Below the pieces are notes generated by a model. It made no database searches. It was not told where the DNA came from and saw only the letters and a list, made by a program, of their open reading frames with translations. Positions 16,202 through 24,008 of a DNA stretch of 51,124 nucleotides are shown here, in pieces; position 1 is the first letter of the stretch; each line of letters starts with the position of its first letter. This DNA is from Rhizobium phaseoli (GTDB lineage Bacteria; Pseudomonadota; Alphaproteobacteria; Rhizobiales; Rhizobiaceae). A program made the position numbers and the translations under genes. Location: the NCBI RefSeq assembly GCF_003985125.1, contig NZ_ML133594.1, forward strand, positions 1-51,124, written 5' to 3'.

Positions 16202-18712
16202 TCAGGCCAGCGCCTCGGCGATCAGATCGTCGGCCGCTTCGGCGAGCAGCGCATCATGGGCCTCGCCCGGCACCGCCTCGCGTCCGATCTCCAGCATCAC
16301 CGGCACGGCGAGCGGAGAAATATGGTCGAGCGGGCGATGGGTGATGTGGCCCCTGATTCGCATCAGCATATCGCCAAGTCGGCTTATATCCAAAAGTCCG
16401 GTCGCCGCATCCTGCCGCGTCGCCTGCAAGAGGATGTGATCCGGCTCGTGGCTGCGCAGCACGTCATAGATCAGATCGGCGGAGACGGTGATCTGGCGGC
16501 CGCTCTTTTCCTTGCCGGGATGGCGGCGTTCGATCAAGCCTGCAATCACGGCGCAATTGCGGAAGGTGCGCTTCAGCAGGAAGGATTCGTTGAGCCAGGC
16601 TTCGAGATCATCGCCCAGCATATCCGCGTCGAAGAGGTCGGACAGACTGAGCCGGCCGTTGGCGATCATCAGGCCCATATCCTCCAGTCCCCAGATGGCG
16701 AGCGAATAATCGGTGGCGACGAAGCCGAGCGGCTTGGCGCCCGCCCGGTCCAGCCGGCGCGTCAGCAGCATGCCGAGCGTCTGATGGGCGAGACGGCCCT
16801 CGAAGGGATAGGCGACCATGTAACCGCGGCTGCCGCGCGGGAAGGTTTCGATCAGGAACTCGTCGCGCTTCGGCAGCATCGACTTGTCCGTCTGCAGCGA
16901 CAGCCAGTCGCGCACCTGATCTGGCAGCTGGCGCCAGCGGTCGGGATCGGCGATCATCGCCCGCACCTGCTCGGCGAGATAGGTCGACAGCGGAAACTTG
17001 CCGCCATTATAGGCGGGGATCTTCGGATCGAGCGAAAAAGCCTGTGACGCCAGGCATTCGTTTTCGCGGATGCCTTCGAAGCGCAGCACCTTGCCGGAGA
17101 AGATGAAGGTATCGCCCGGCGACATCTGTTCGAGGAAATATTCCTCGACCTTGCCCAGCGTCGCGCCGCCGCGGCCGATCCGGCCGCCCTCGCCGCGCTT
17201 GACCATGCGGATATTCAGCATCGGGCTTTCGACGATGGTGCCGAGATTGAGGCGATATTGCTGGGCGACGGCGGGATTGGAGACGCGCCAGCGACCCTCC
17301 TTGGTCTTGCGGATACGGGCGTAACGTTCGTAGGTCCTGAGCGCATAACCGCCGGTCGCGACGAAATCGACGACGCGCTCGAAGGTTTCCCAGCTGAGAT
17401 CGGCATAGGGCGAGGCGCTGGTGATCTCGTCATAAAGTTCCAGCATGTCGAAGGGTTCGGCGCAGGCCATGCCGAGCACATGCTGGGCAAGCACGTCGAG
17501 CGCGCCGCGGCCGACGGGCGGCGTGTCCTGTGCGCCGATATAATTGGCATCGAGCGCTGCCTGGCACTCCATGACCTCGAAGCGGTTGGCCGGCACGAGG
17601 ATCGCCTTCGAGGGCTCGTCCATTCGGTGGTTGGCGCGGCCGATGCGCTGAGCAAGACGCGACGCCCCTTTGGGCGCGCCGACATGGATGACCAGATCGA
17701 CATCGCCCCAGTCGATGCCGAGATCGAGCGTCGAGGTGGCGACAACGGCACGCAGCCGGTTTTCGGCCATCGCCGCCTCGACCTTGCGGCGCTGGGCGAC
17801 ATCGAGCGAGCCGTGGTGAAGGGCAATCGGCAGGTTGTCGTCATTGATCGTCCAGAGCTCCTGGAAGAGCATTTCGGCCTGGCTGCGGGTATTGACGAAG
17901 AGCAGCGTCGTCTGGTGGTCGAGCAGCTGCCTGTAGACATCGGGAATGGCATATTTGGCGGAATGGCCGGCCCAGGGAATGCGCTCTTCGGTCGACAGTA
18001 TCGAAATGTCAGGTTTGGCGCCGCCTTCGACGACGACGAGGCCGGCGTGATGCTCCCGGCCCTCCTGCTGGGCGACCAGCCATTTCTGCAGATCCATCGG
18101 CTCGGCGACGGTCGCCGACAAGCCGATGGTCTTGAGGCCTGGGGCAAGGCGGCGCAAGCGGGCAAGGCCGAGCGACAGCATATGGCCGCGCTTGGAGGTG
18201 ACGAGCGAATGCAGCTCGTCGAGCACGACATATTTCAGATCCTTGAAGAAACGCTCGGCCTCGCGGCTGGCGAGAAGCAGCGCGACCTGCTCGGGCGTCG
18301 TCAGCAGAATATCCGGCGGATTGAGCTTCTGGCGCTGGCGCTTGGCATTCGGCGTATCGCCGGTGCGGTTTTCGACGGTGACCGGCAGGCCCATTTCCGC
18401 CACCGGCTTCATCAGGTTACGCTCGATGTCGATCGCCAGCGCCTTCAGCGGCGAGACATAGAGCGTGTGAATGCCGGTGAAGGCGGAGCCGGGCGGAATC
18501 TTGCCGCGACGGGTGAGATCGGTGAGCGACGGCAGGAAGCCGGCAAGCGTCTTGCCGGCGCCGGTCGGCGCAATCAGCAGCGTGCTTTCGCCAGCCTCGG
18601 CGCGGGCAAGCAGCTCCAGCTGATGGGCGCGCGGACGCCAGCCCTTTTCCGCAAACCAGCGGGTAAAGGCGGCAGGAAGCTGGGCGCTGGCTTCGGAATC
18701 GATCTGGTCCAC
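16202..18712 (-). CDS. Ligase-associated DNA-damage-response DEXH-box helicase (Lhr-like)
   Basis: An 836-residue superfamily 2 helicase of the Lhr-like, ligase-associated type. The first RecA domain has Walker A APTGAGKT (48-55) and motif II as DELH (165-168). Motif III is SATVAEP, and the second RecA domain includes RIGRANHR (motif VI). The C-terminal half is the Lhr-type winged-helix and accessory region, with HQTLGMLLTRRLDRAGAKPLGF. The start codon is GTG at 18712. The gene ends 25 nt before the pdeM start, so the pair is probably one transcript acting in DNA repair. Its length is normal for the family. Confidence 0.93.
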   Translation of the reverse strand: MDQIDSEASAQLPAAFTRWFAEKGWRPRAHQLELLARAEAGESTLLIAPTGAGKTLAGFLPSLTDLTRRGKIPPGSAFTGIHTLYVSPLKALAIDIERNLMKPVAEMGLPVTVENRTGDTPNAKRQRQKLNPPDILLTTPEQVALLLASREAERFFKDLKYVVLDELHSLVTSKRGHMLSLGLARLRRLAPGLKTIGLSATVAEPMDLQKWLVAQQEGREHHAGLVVVEGGAKPDISILSTEERIPWAGHSAKYAIPDVYRQLLDHQTTLLFVNTRSQAEMLFQELWTINDDNLPIALHHGSLDVAQRRKVEAAMAENRLRAVVATSTLDLGIDWGDVDLVIHVGAPKGASRLAQRIGRANHRMDEPSKAILVPANRFEVMECQAALDANYIGAQDTPPVGRGALDVLAQHVLGMACAEPFDMLELYDEITSASPYADLSWETFERVVDFVATGGYALRTYERYARIRKTKEGRWRVSNPAVAQQYRLNLGTIVESPMLNIRMVKRGEGGRIGRGGATLGKVEEYFLEQMSPGDTFIFSGKVLRFEGIRENECLASQAFSLDPKIPAYNGGKFPLSTYLAEQVRAMIADPDRWRQLPDQVRDWLSLQTDKSMLPKRDEFLIETFPRGSRGYMVAYPFEGRLAHQTLGMLLTRRLDRAGAKPLGFVATDYSLAIWGLEDMGLMIANGRLSLSDLFDADMLGDDLEAWLNESFLLKRTFRNCAVIAGLIERRHPGKEKSGRQITVSADLIYDVLRSHEPDHILLQATRQDAATGLLDISRLGDMLMRIRGHITHRPLDHISPLAVPVMLEIGREAVPGEAHDALLAEAADDLIAEALA

Positions 18713-18764
18713 GCCCTGAAGGTAGTGAAAGCGCAGGGAAATAGAAGAGCCGCCATCCGCTTAC

Positions 18765-18812
18765 GCGCATGATGCCGAAAAGTGCGAGCGGTTTCCGGGC
18801 GATATCATGCGC
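18765..18812. repeat. Intergenic palindrome (family E), copy 1
   Basis: A 48-bp imperfect palindrome with outer arms GCGCATGAT and ATCATGCGC and inner CCGAAAAGTG / CCGCTCGCAC. On the minus strand it carries a core of CCGCT, three bases, then ACTTTT, shared with the elements at 23041 and 30076. It sits between the helicase and the YitT gene. It is probably a rhizobial mosaic-type (RIME-like) repeat. Confidence 0.65.
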
Positions 18813-18824
18813 TGCTTGCCTGAC

Positions 18825-19457
18825 TTAGACTGCGATATAGCGGTCCTTGCGGTGGTTGATGGCGAGCGTGAGGTTGAACACGATGGCGCCGAGCACGGAG
18901 CAGGCGATGATCGAGGGGCTGGCGACAAGAAAGGAGAGCGCCAGGATTAGACAGTCGAAGCCGAGCTGGACGAGGCCGGCGCGCCAGCCGAGACGATCCT
19001 GGATATAGAGGGCGAGGATGCCGATGCCGCCGAGGCTGGCGCGGTGGCGGAAGAGCGCCAGCATGCCGGCGCCGATGACGAGGCCGCCGAAGAGCGCACC
19101 GGCAATAGGATTGACGTGCCCAATACCAATGAAGCCGGGCACGAATTCGGACAGAACGGAGGTCAGCGCGATGGCGGCGAAGGTCTTGATGGTGAAGGCC
19201 GGCCCCATGCGGCGGAAGGCGAGATAATAGAAGGGCAGGTTCACGGCGAAGAAGCAGAGGCCGAAGCTGAAACCGGTCGCGTAATGGGCGAGGAAGGCAA
19301 GACCCGCCGTGCCGCCGGCAAGCAGCCCGGCGCCGGAGAGGAGCGAGACGCCGAGCACGGCAAGCATGCTGCCGGCGACGATGCCTTGGGCGTCGTCGAA
19401 CAGCGAGTGGCGGTCGGCGCTGGAGTTCAGAAGGCCTGTAAAGGCGTTGGCTGCCAT
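18825..19457 (-). CDS. YitT family membrane protein, paralogue 1
   Basis: A 210-residue integral membrane protein of the YitT (DUF161) family with five to six hydrophobic segments, for example GIVAGSMLAVLGVSLLSGAG, FSFGLCFFAVNLPFYYLAF and GALFGGLVIGAGMLALF. The family motif FRHRASLGGIGILALYIQDRLG is near residue 135-160. Many family members have a C-terminal cytoplasmic DUF2179 domain. This one lacks it and ends NHRKDRYIAV. The function of the family is unknown. A paralogue with the same layout and C-terminus lies at 21243-21878, on the other side of the rrf2 unit. Confidence 0.88.
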   Translation of the reverse strand: MAANAFTGLLNSSADRHSLFDDAQGIVAGSMLAVLGVSLLSGAGLLAGGTAGLAFLAHYATGFSFGLCFFAVNLPFYYLAFRRMGPAFTIKTFAAIALTSVLSEFVPGFIGIGHVNPIAGALFGGLVIGAGMLALFRHRASLGGIGILALYIQDRLGWRAGLVQLGFDCLILALSFLVASPSIIACSVLGAIVFNLTLAINHRKDRYIAV

Positions 19458-19532
19458 GATGTTCCCCTGTCGTTTTTCCCGGTTCTATCCGCCGTTACCA
19501 TAAAGGCAAGCGACAAGCAGCGAGGACAACAG

Positions 19533-19568
19533 TTGACAGCCGGCATAATCATGGATATATTTTATCCA
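19533..19568 (+). promoter_or_regulatory. rrf2 promoter with operator over the -10 box
   Basis: TTGACA (19533-19538) is followed after exactly 17 bp by TATATT (19556-19561), a near-consensus sigma-70 promoter. A perfect inverted repeat, TGGATA (19552-19557), five bases, TATCCA (19563-19568), covers the -10 box. This layout suggests repression by a dimer, most simply the Rrf2 protein encoded 20 nt downstream. Confidence 0.75.
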
Positions 19569-19587
19569 CGATAAGGAGATCGGCTCC

Positions 19588-20088
19588 ATGAAGATGAGCG
19601 ACGGCGTCGAGCAAGCCATTCATAGCGTTGCAATGCTTTCCGGCCTCTCCGAAGGCGGCGTGCTGTCGGCCGCGGCGCTGGCGGAATTCCATGGGGTGTC
19701 GACGAGCTATCTGTTGAAACATCTGCAGGCGCTGTCGGGCGCCGGCATCCTCGATACCGTGCCGGGACCGCGGGGCGGATATAAGCTGGCAAAGGCGGCG
19801 GAAGAGATTTCGCTGCTCGATATCCTGCTCGCCGTCGAAGGACCGGCGCCGGCGTTCCGCTGCGCCGAAATCCGCCAGCGCGGCCCGAACCCGGTCTCCG
19901 ACCGCTTCTTCGCCAAGCCCTGCAATATCAGCGCGGCGATGCTGCGGGCCGAACGGGTCTATCGGGCCGAACTCGCCAAGACCAGCATTGCCGATCTCGG
20001 CATCGAATTGAATGCCCTCGACGACGGATCGATCGCAGCCCGAGGCTGCGCCTTCCTCGAAATCCACGAACGCAAGACGGCTCGCTGA
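19588..20088 (+). CDS. Rrf2 family transcriptional regulator
   Basis: A 166-residue winged-helix regulator of the Rrf2 family. The DNA-binding region spans residues 1-65, with the recognition helix around VSTSYLLKHLQALSGAG and the wing PGPRGGYKL. Three cysteines, C92, C112 and C154, could sense redox state or bind a cofactor. Their spacing is not that of the classical IscR cluster. AAGGAG lies nine bases before the ATG, and an ATG two codons later is an alternative. Its own promoter is covered by a perfect inverted repeat, so autoregulation is likely. It is followed after 21 nt by an AhpD-like gene, the probable target. Confidence 0.9.
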   Translation: MKMSDGVEQAIHSVAMLSGLSEGGVLSAAALAEFHGVSTSYLLKHLQALSGAGILDTVPGPRGGYKLAKAAEEISLLDILLAVEGPAPAFRCAEIRQRGPNPVSDRFFAKPCNISAAMLRAERVYRAELAKTSIADLGIELNALDDGSIAARGCAFLEIHERKTAR

Positions 20089-20109
20089 GCCCTATCAAAG
20101 GAGAAAGAC

Positions 20110-20571
20110 ATGCAACCGCGTTTCAACTTCGCCAAAGCCGCCCCCGATGCCTACAAGGCCGTCGCCGCACTCGAACAATATGTCCAGACCTCTGGCCTGG
20201 AGCGCCGCTTCATCCACCTGATCAAGCTGCGCGCCTCGCAGATCAACGGCTGCGCCTATTGCGTCGACATGCATGTGAAGGAAGCCCGCCACGACGGGCT
20301 CAGTGAGCAATGGATCAACCTGATGTGCGTCTGGCGGGAATCGCCGGTCTATGACGCCCGCGAACGCGCCCTGCTCGGCTGGGTCGACGCCGTCACCAAC
20401 ATCGCCAAGACGGGCGCGCCGGATGCCGATTACGAAACGTTGAAGGCGCATTTCTCCGAAGAGGAGATGACGAAGATCACCGTGACGATCGGCGCCATCA
20501 ATGTCTGGAACCGGCTCGCCGTCGGCTTCCGCTCGCAGCATCCGATCGATGCGGTGACAAAGGCGGCTTGA
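20110..20571 (+). CDS. Carboxymuconolactone decarboxylase / AhpD-like peroxidase protein
   Basis: A 153-residue all-helical protein of the carboxymuconolactone decarboxylase family, AhpD-like branch. The redox motif NGCAYCVDMH gives C48, C51 and H55, the CxxC-xxxH arrangement of alkylhydroperoxidase AhpD-type proteins. Such proteins act in the cytoplasm as small oligomeric peroxidases or thiol reductants. AAGGAGAAAG precedes the ATG. It lies 21 nt downstream of rrf2 on the same strand, which suggests a peroxide- or electrophile-responsive pair. The substrate is not determined. Confidence 0.9.
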   Translation: MQPRFNFAKAAPDAYKAVAALEQYVQTSGLERRFIHLIKLRASQINGCAYCVDMHVKEARHDGLSEQWINLMCVWRESPVYDARERALLGWVDAVTNIAKTGAPDADYETLKAHFSEEEMTKITVTIGAINVWNRLAVGFRSQHPIDAVTKAA

Positions 20572-20662
20572 GGCCGGGGACACGCGGCAGCGCGCTGAAG
20601 CAGGAAGAGTGACGTGTCATCCGCTTCGTCGACAGCGAGTTTGGCAAAACGGCCCTCCCAAT

Positions 20663-20750
20663 CTCCGTCATCCCAGGCCTTGAGCCTGGGATCCGTGGCC
20701 CCGCTGGTGGGGGCGGCATGGATCCTCGGGTCAAGCCCGAGGATGACGGA
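20663..20750. repeat. Composite palindrome (family D)
   Basis: Two hairpins, CCAGGC/GCCTGG (centred about 20679) and CCTCGGG/CCCGAGG (centred about 20733), are framed by TCCGTCATCC at the left and GGATGACGGA at the right, so the whole element is an inverted repeat of about 88 bp. Related copies lie at 43409, 43583 and 43692, with a fragment near 38401. This is a known style of alphaproteobacterial intergenic repeat. No gene is seen in 20572-20940. Confidence 0.75.
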
Positions 20751-20939
20751 GTGTGGGTGATTTCTGGAGCAAGAATAGCGAGAAATCGGGGCGCGGCTGC
20801 GATTTTGACGTGGGCTGCTCAGCCTCATCATCTGCCCCGCAGGCACCTTTGTCTGGACTGGGACGCAGCTCGCCCCAGGCGGCGGTTGCGTTAGACGGAT
20901 GGAGGGCTGCTGTTGGCGCAATGGAGACGGCAATCCCAA

Positions 20940-20968
20940 CAACCGACCCGAAAATCTCGGGTCGGTTG
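20940..20968 (-). terminator. Hairpin after the 55-aa gene
   Basis: A perfect 12-bp stem, CAACCGACCCGA (20940-20951) with TCGGGTCGGTTG (20957-20968), and a 5-nt loop. It lies nine bases past the stop of the small gene. No T-run follows, so it may be a terminator or an mRNA-stabilising stem. Confidence 0.55.
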
Positions 20969-20976
20969 AATATCCG

Positions 20977-21144
20977 TTACTCGCGACCGGTCGTGGCCCG
21001 TACGGCAACCGCGTCTGACCCATCGCCCGAGAGGTCGATGCTGTTGAGCAGATCGCGGACGACCTTCGCGATTTCGTCTGCGGAAGCGCCCCTGGCGTAT
21101 TCTTCCTGCATGCGGCGTCTCACAAGCTTTTCCAAATCTGACAT
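20977..21144 (-). CDS. Small 55-residue protein, unknown function
   Basis: A 55-residue reading frame, MSDLEKLVRRRMQEEYARG to ATTGRE, ends in TAA. GAGGTG sits six bases before the ATG, and a strong hairpin follows the stop. The first 38 residues look like an amphipathic helix pair rich in Arg and Glu, with a conserved-looking ASADEIAKVVRDLLN segment. The tail is short and polar. I do not recognise a family. Good Shine-Dalgarno spacing and the hairpin make it more than a chance frame. It stands alone between the AhpD-like gene and YitT paralogue 2. Confidence 0.6.
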   Translation of the reverse strand: MSDLEKLVRRRMQEEYARGASADEIAKVVRDLLNSIDLSGDGSDAVAVRATTGRE

Positions 21145-21242
21145 AGTTCACCTCATCAAATCCGGCGCGGGTTGAAGTGTCGCGCCGGGGCCGATGACAG
21201 GCAAGTTACGTTTTGTTTAGAATGGCTTACGGATTTGTAATG

Positions 21243-21878
21243 TCAGAGGGCGATGTAGCGGTCGGCGCGGTGGTTGATGGCGACGAAAAGGTTGAGGACC
21301 AGGGCGCCGAGGACGGAATAGAAGACCACCGGCGGCGTGGTGACGAAGACGGCGGCGGCCAGCACGCACATATCGATGGCAAGCTGGACGAGGCCGGCGC
21401 GGATGCCGAAGCGCTCCTGCAGATAGACGCCGAGAATGCCGACGCCGCCGAGGCTGGCGCGGTGGCGATAGAGAGCCAGCGCGCCGAAGCCGAGCAGCAG
21501 GCCGCCGAGAAGGGCCGCCCAGGCCGGATGGATGCTCGAAATGGAAAAGAGACGCGACTGCAGATCTGCGATCGCCGAGGTCAGGCCGATGGCGATGAAG
21601 GTCTTCATCGTGAAGGCCATGCCGAGACGCTTCCACGAGAGATAGAAGAACGGCAGGTTGAGCAGGAAGAAGGCGAGGCCGAAATTGACGCCGAAAGCGT
21701 AGTGCAGAAGGAAGGCGACGCCGGCGGTGCTGCCGGTGAGCAGGCCGGCGCTGGCAAGCACGTAAAGGCCGAGTGCTGCGACGAGACTGCCGGAGAATAT
21801 GCCCTGCACGTCTTCGATCGGAGAGTGACGCGTTGCGCTCGTATTCCAGACGCCGAGGGCATTGATGAGCTGTGTCAT
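21243..21878 (-). CDS. YitT family membrane protein, paralogue 2
   Basis: A 211-residue integral membrane protein of the YitT (DUF161) family and a close paralogue of the gene at 18825-19457. It shares LYRHRASLGGVGILGVYLQERFG and the ending NHRADRYIAL, and has the same five to six membrane segments without a C-terminal DUF2179 domain. The ATG at 21878 has GGAGA eight bases upstream. A TTG at 21893 would add five residues. Function is unknown. The two copies share strand and orientation and bracket the rrf2 unit, so a segmental duplication followed by insertion of other genes is possible. Confidence 0.87.
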   Translation of the reverse strand: MTQLINALGVWNTSATRHSPIEDVQGIFSGSLVAALGLYVLASAGLLTGSTAGVAFLLHYAFGVNFGLAFFLLNLPFFYLSWKRLGMAFTMKTFIAIGLTSAIADLQSRLFSISSIHPAWAALLGGLLLGFGALALYRHRASLGGVGILGVYLQERFGIRAGLVQLAIDMCVLAAAVFVTTPPVVFYSVLGALVLNLFVAINHRADRYIAL

Positions 21879-22087
21879 GTCGCCAGTCTCCAACAGCAGA
21901 CGTGTTCGCGAGCACGTCCGGAGACATCCGGACGCGGTGGATTTTCGAGTGTGAAATGAGTCGAGCGCTCGGCGTCTTATCGCCGCGCGCTCTTCGGATA
22001 TCCTTGCAATATCAGGCTTTCCGGCGGCCGATCAAGCGAAATAGGTAAGTAATGCTGTCCTATTAAAAAATCGCAAGAAACATTCGC

Positions 22088-23020
22088 TCAGGCCGGCTTG
22101 CGCGTAAGGAACAGAATGCCGGCCACCGGTTTGCCGCCATCTTTGCGAATGACGGTCTTGGCTATGTCGAGGATTTCGAAGCCGTGACGGGCAAGCAGCA
22201 TCGTGACATAGGCTTCCGAATGGGCATAACGCAGCGACGGCGCGAGATGGAAGGTCTCGCCCTCCCCCGCGTCTTCGACGGAAAAGGCAAGATCGGCGCC
22301 GGCGCCGGCCAGATCGTCGATGATGGCAAAGACGCTTTCGAGATTGCCGAGATACATCAGCACGTCGGCTGCCGTCACCAGATCGGCGCGGCCGCGTGGC
22401 CGATCGGCGAAGAGGCCGGAAAGATCCGATGCAAGCGACAGGTCGGCCTGGGCGAGGTGATCGTAGACCGCCTTCTCGGCCGCCTTGGCCAGCATGTTCT
22501 GCGAGAGGTCGAAACCTTCGAGGCGGCCGACACGGCCATGGATTTCGGGGCCGAGCAGGCCGGTGCCGCAGCCGAGATCGACGGCGCATGCGTAGTGCCT
22601 GCCGGTGGCAGAAACGAGGGCTGCGAGCTTCTGCGGCACGCTGTAATCGAGTTTTTCGACGAGCGCGGTTTCGAAACGGTCGGCATAATCGTCGAACAGG
22701 CGCTCGACATAGCGGCTCGGCGGCCGGTCGGGTGTGGCGATATCGCCGAGAAGGGCAAGCTTGAGGGCCGAACCGAAAATATCTTCGGGATCGAGGGCAA
22801 GCGTGTTGCGATAGGCTTCGATCGCGGCTTCCGCCTTGCCCGCCTTTTCGCGATAGGTGGCGAGGCGATACCAGCCGGCGGCCCAGGCCGGTGCGAGTTC
22901 GAGCGCCTGTTCCATCAGCTCGGCCGCCGCCCCCGGCTCACCGCCCTCTTCGAGCATCCGGGCATAATCGGCGCGGCGGTCGGCGATGACATCGCCGGAG
23001 GAAAGCTGGTGGGGCTGCAT
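22088..23020 (-). CDS. TPR-containing SAM-dependent methyltransferase
   Basis: A 310-residue cytoplasmic protein with an N-terminal pair of TPR-like helices (residues 12-85, for example AAELMEQALELAPAWAAGWY) followed by a class I methyltransferase domain. Motif I is AVDLGCGTGLLGPEI (about 146-160). The acidic loop and the ADVLMYLGNL segment follow. This domain order matches the predicted TPR-repeat methyltransferases (COG4976). The target could be a small molecule or a protein held by the TPRs, and cannot be deduced. It is a single gene, preceded on its strand by a family E palindrome. Confidence 0.87.
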   Translation of the reverse strand: MQPHQLSSGDVIADRRADYARMLEEGGEPGAAAELMEQALELAPAWAAGWYRLATYREKAGKAEAAIEAYRNTLALDPEDIFGSALKLALLGDIATPDRPPSRYVERLFDDYADRFETALVEKLDYSVPQKLAALVSATGRHYACAVDLGCGTGLLGPEIHGRVGRLEGFDLSQNMLAKAAEKAVYDHLAQADLSLASDLSGLFADRPRGRADLVTAADVLMYLGNLESVFAIIDDLAGAGADLAFSVEDAGEGETFHLAPSLRYAHSEAYVTMLLARHGFEILDIAKTVIRKDGGKPVAGILFLTRKPA

Positions 23021-23040
23021 GGATAGACCTGTTGGCTCTT

Positions 23041-23084
23041 AAGCATGTCGTCAGCGCAATCCGCTGCACACTTTGCGCGACCTG
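23041..23084. repeat. Intergenic palindrome (family E), copy 2
   Basis: A degenerate copy with AGCATGTCGTC at the left, the core CCGCTGCACACTTT in the middle, and GCGCGACCTGCG at the right. The core is identical over CCGCTGCACACTT to the copy at 30076. It occupies the promoter region between the methyltransferase and the small membrane gene. Confidence 0.6.
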
Positions 23085-23214
23085 CGTTTGCCTGCATCTG
23101 GCGGCGGCCACAAAAAAACTCAAGTCCTATTTCACAGGCGAAGCGGCCAATCCCGGAAAGGGCTTGCGGGCGGCGCGCCGCAACCCTATTCCAAGGGCAA
23201 ACAGGAGATGGCGC

Positions 23215-23481
23215 ATGTCCGATCAGGTGAACAGGTTCCTCGGCGATTCGCTCGGCCGCACATTGATAAAACTCATCGTCGTGTCGCTGATCGTCGGTTT
23301 CGTCATGACCGTCTTCGGCCTGACGCCGTGGAACATCATCTATGGGTTCCGCGACTTCATCCTGGAAATCTGGCACCGCGGTTTTTCAGCGCTCGGGCGC
23401 GTCGGCGACTATCTCCTCCTCGGAGCGACGATCGTCATTCCGCTCTTCCTCATCCTTCGCCTTTTCAGCTATCACCGGTAA
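23215..23481 (+). CDS. Small two-span membrane protein (DUF6460-like)
   Basis: An 88-residue protein with two hydrophobic segments: TLIKLIVVSLIVGFVMTVFGL (residues 16-36) and GDYLLLGATIVIPLFLILRLF (about 64-84). Between them is a short amphipathic stretch, PWNIIYGFRDFILEIWHRG. It resembles the DUF6460 type of alphaproteobacterial membrane proteins, recalled rather than checked. AGGAG lies eight bases before the ATG, which excludes the longer upstream frame. The stop codon is one base from the start of the CAP-domain gene, so the two are coupled. Function is unknown. Confidence 0.75.
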   Translation: MSDQVNRFLGDSLGRTLIKLIVVSLIVGFVMTVFGLTPWNIIYGFRDFILEIWHRGFSALGRVGDYLLLGATIVIPLFLILRLFSYHR

Positions 23482-23482
23482 C

Positions 23483-23980
23483 ATGACCTCCATCGATCTT
23501 TCCCGCCGCGGCCTGCTGCGTCTTTCCGGACTGGCGTTCGCCGCCGGCATCGCCGGCTGCACCACCACGCCGCGCCTTGCCGGCACCCCTTCGAACGGCG
23601 AGGACGAGACGGCAAGTGTATTGCCGCTCGTCAACCAGCTCAGGGCCAAGAACGGCCTGCCGCCGCTTGAGGTCGATCCGGCGGCGCAGACGGCCGCTCT
23701 GTTCCAGGCCAAACGCATGGCAAGCGCCGGCAAAATGGCGCATCTCATGGGCATGACCGACAGTTTCGGCGCCCGCGTCAAGGCGAGCGGCGTGCAGCTG
23801 CCGGCGGCGGAGAATATCGCCTCCGGCCAGCGGAGCGTCGATGAAGTGGTGACGGCCTGGATCAACTCTCCGCATCATCTGGAAAACATGCTGGGGCGTT
23901 ATGACGGCCTCGGCGTCGCCGTCGCCCATAATTCATCTTCCAGGAACCTGCCCTATTGGGCGATGGTGCTATCGAGCTGA
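23483..23980 (+). CDS. CAP-domain (SCP/PR-1-like) lipoprotein
   Basis: A 165-residue exported protein. Its N-terminus carries a twin-arginine stretch, SRRGLLRLSG, followed by a hydrophobic core and the lipobox IAGC (Cys26), so it is probably a Tat-routed lipoprotein. The mature part is a CAP/SCP domain: VNQLRAKNGLPPLEVDPA, MASAGKMAH (His), PAAENIASG (Glu) and AWINSPHHLENMLG. CAP proteins of bacteria have been linked to wall or lipid binding, but no activity can be assigned here. It begins one base after the stop of the small membrane protein. Confidence 0.88.
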   Translation: MTSIDLSRRGLLRLSGLAFAAGIAGCTTTPRLAGTPSNGEDETASVLPLVNQLRAKNGLPPLEVDPAAQTAALFQAKRMASAGKMAHLMGMTDSFGARVKASGVQLPAAENIASGQRSVDEVVTAWINSPHHLENMLGRYDGLGVAVAHNSSSRNLPYWAMVLSS

Positions 23981-24008
23981 GGCGATTCGGCCTCGATATG
24001 GGGCAAGC

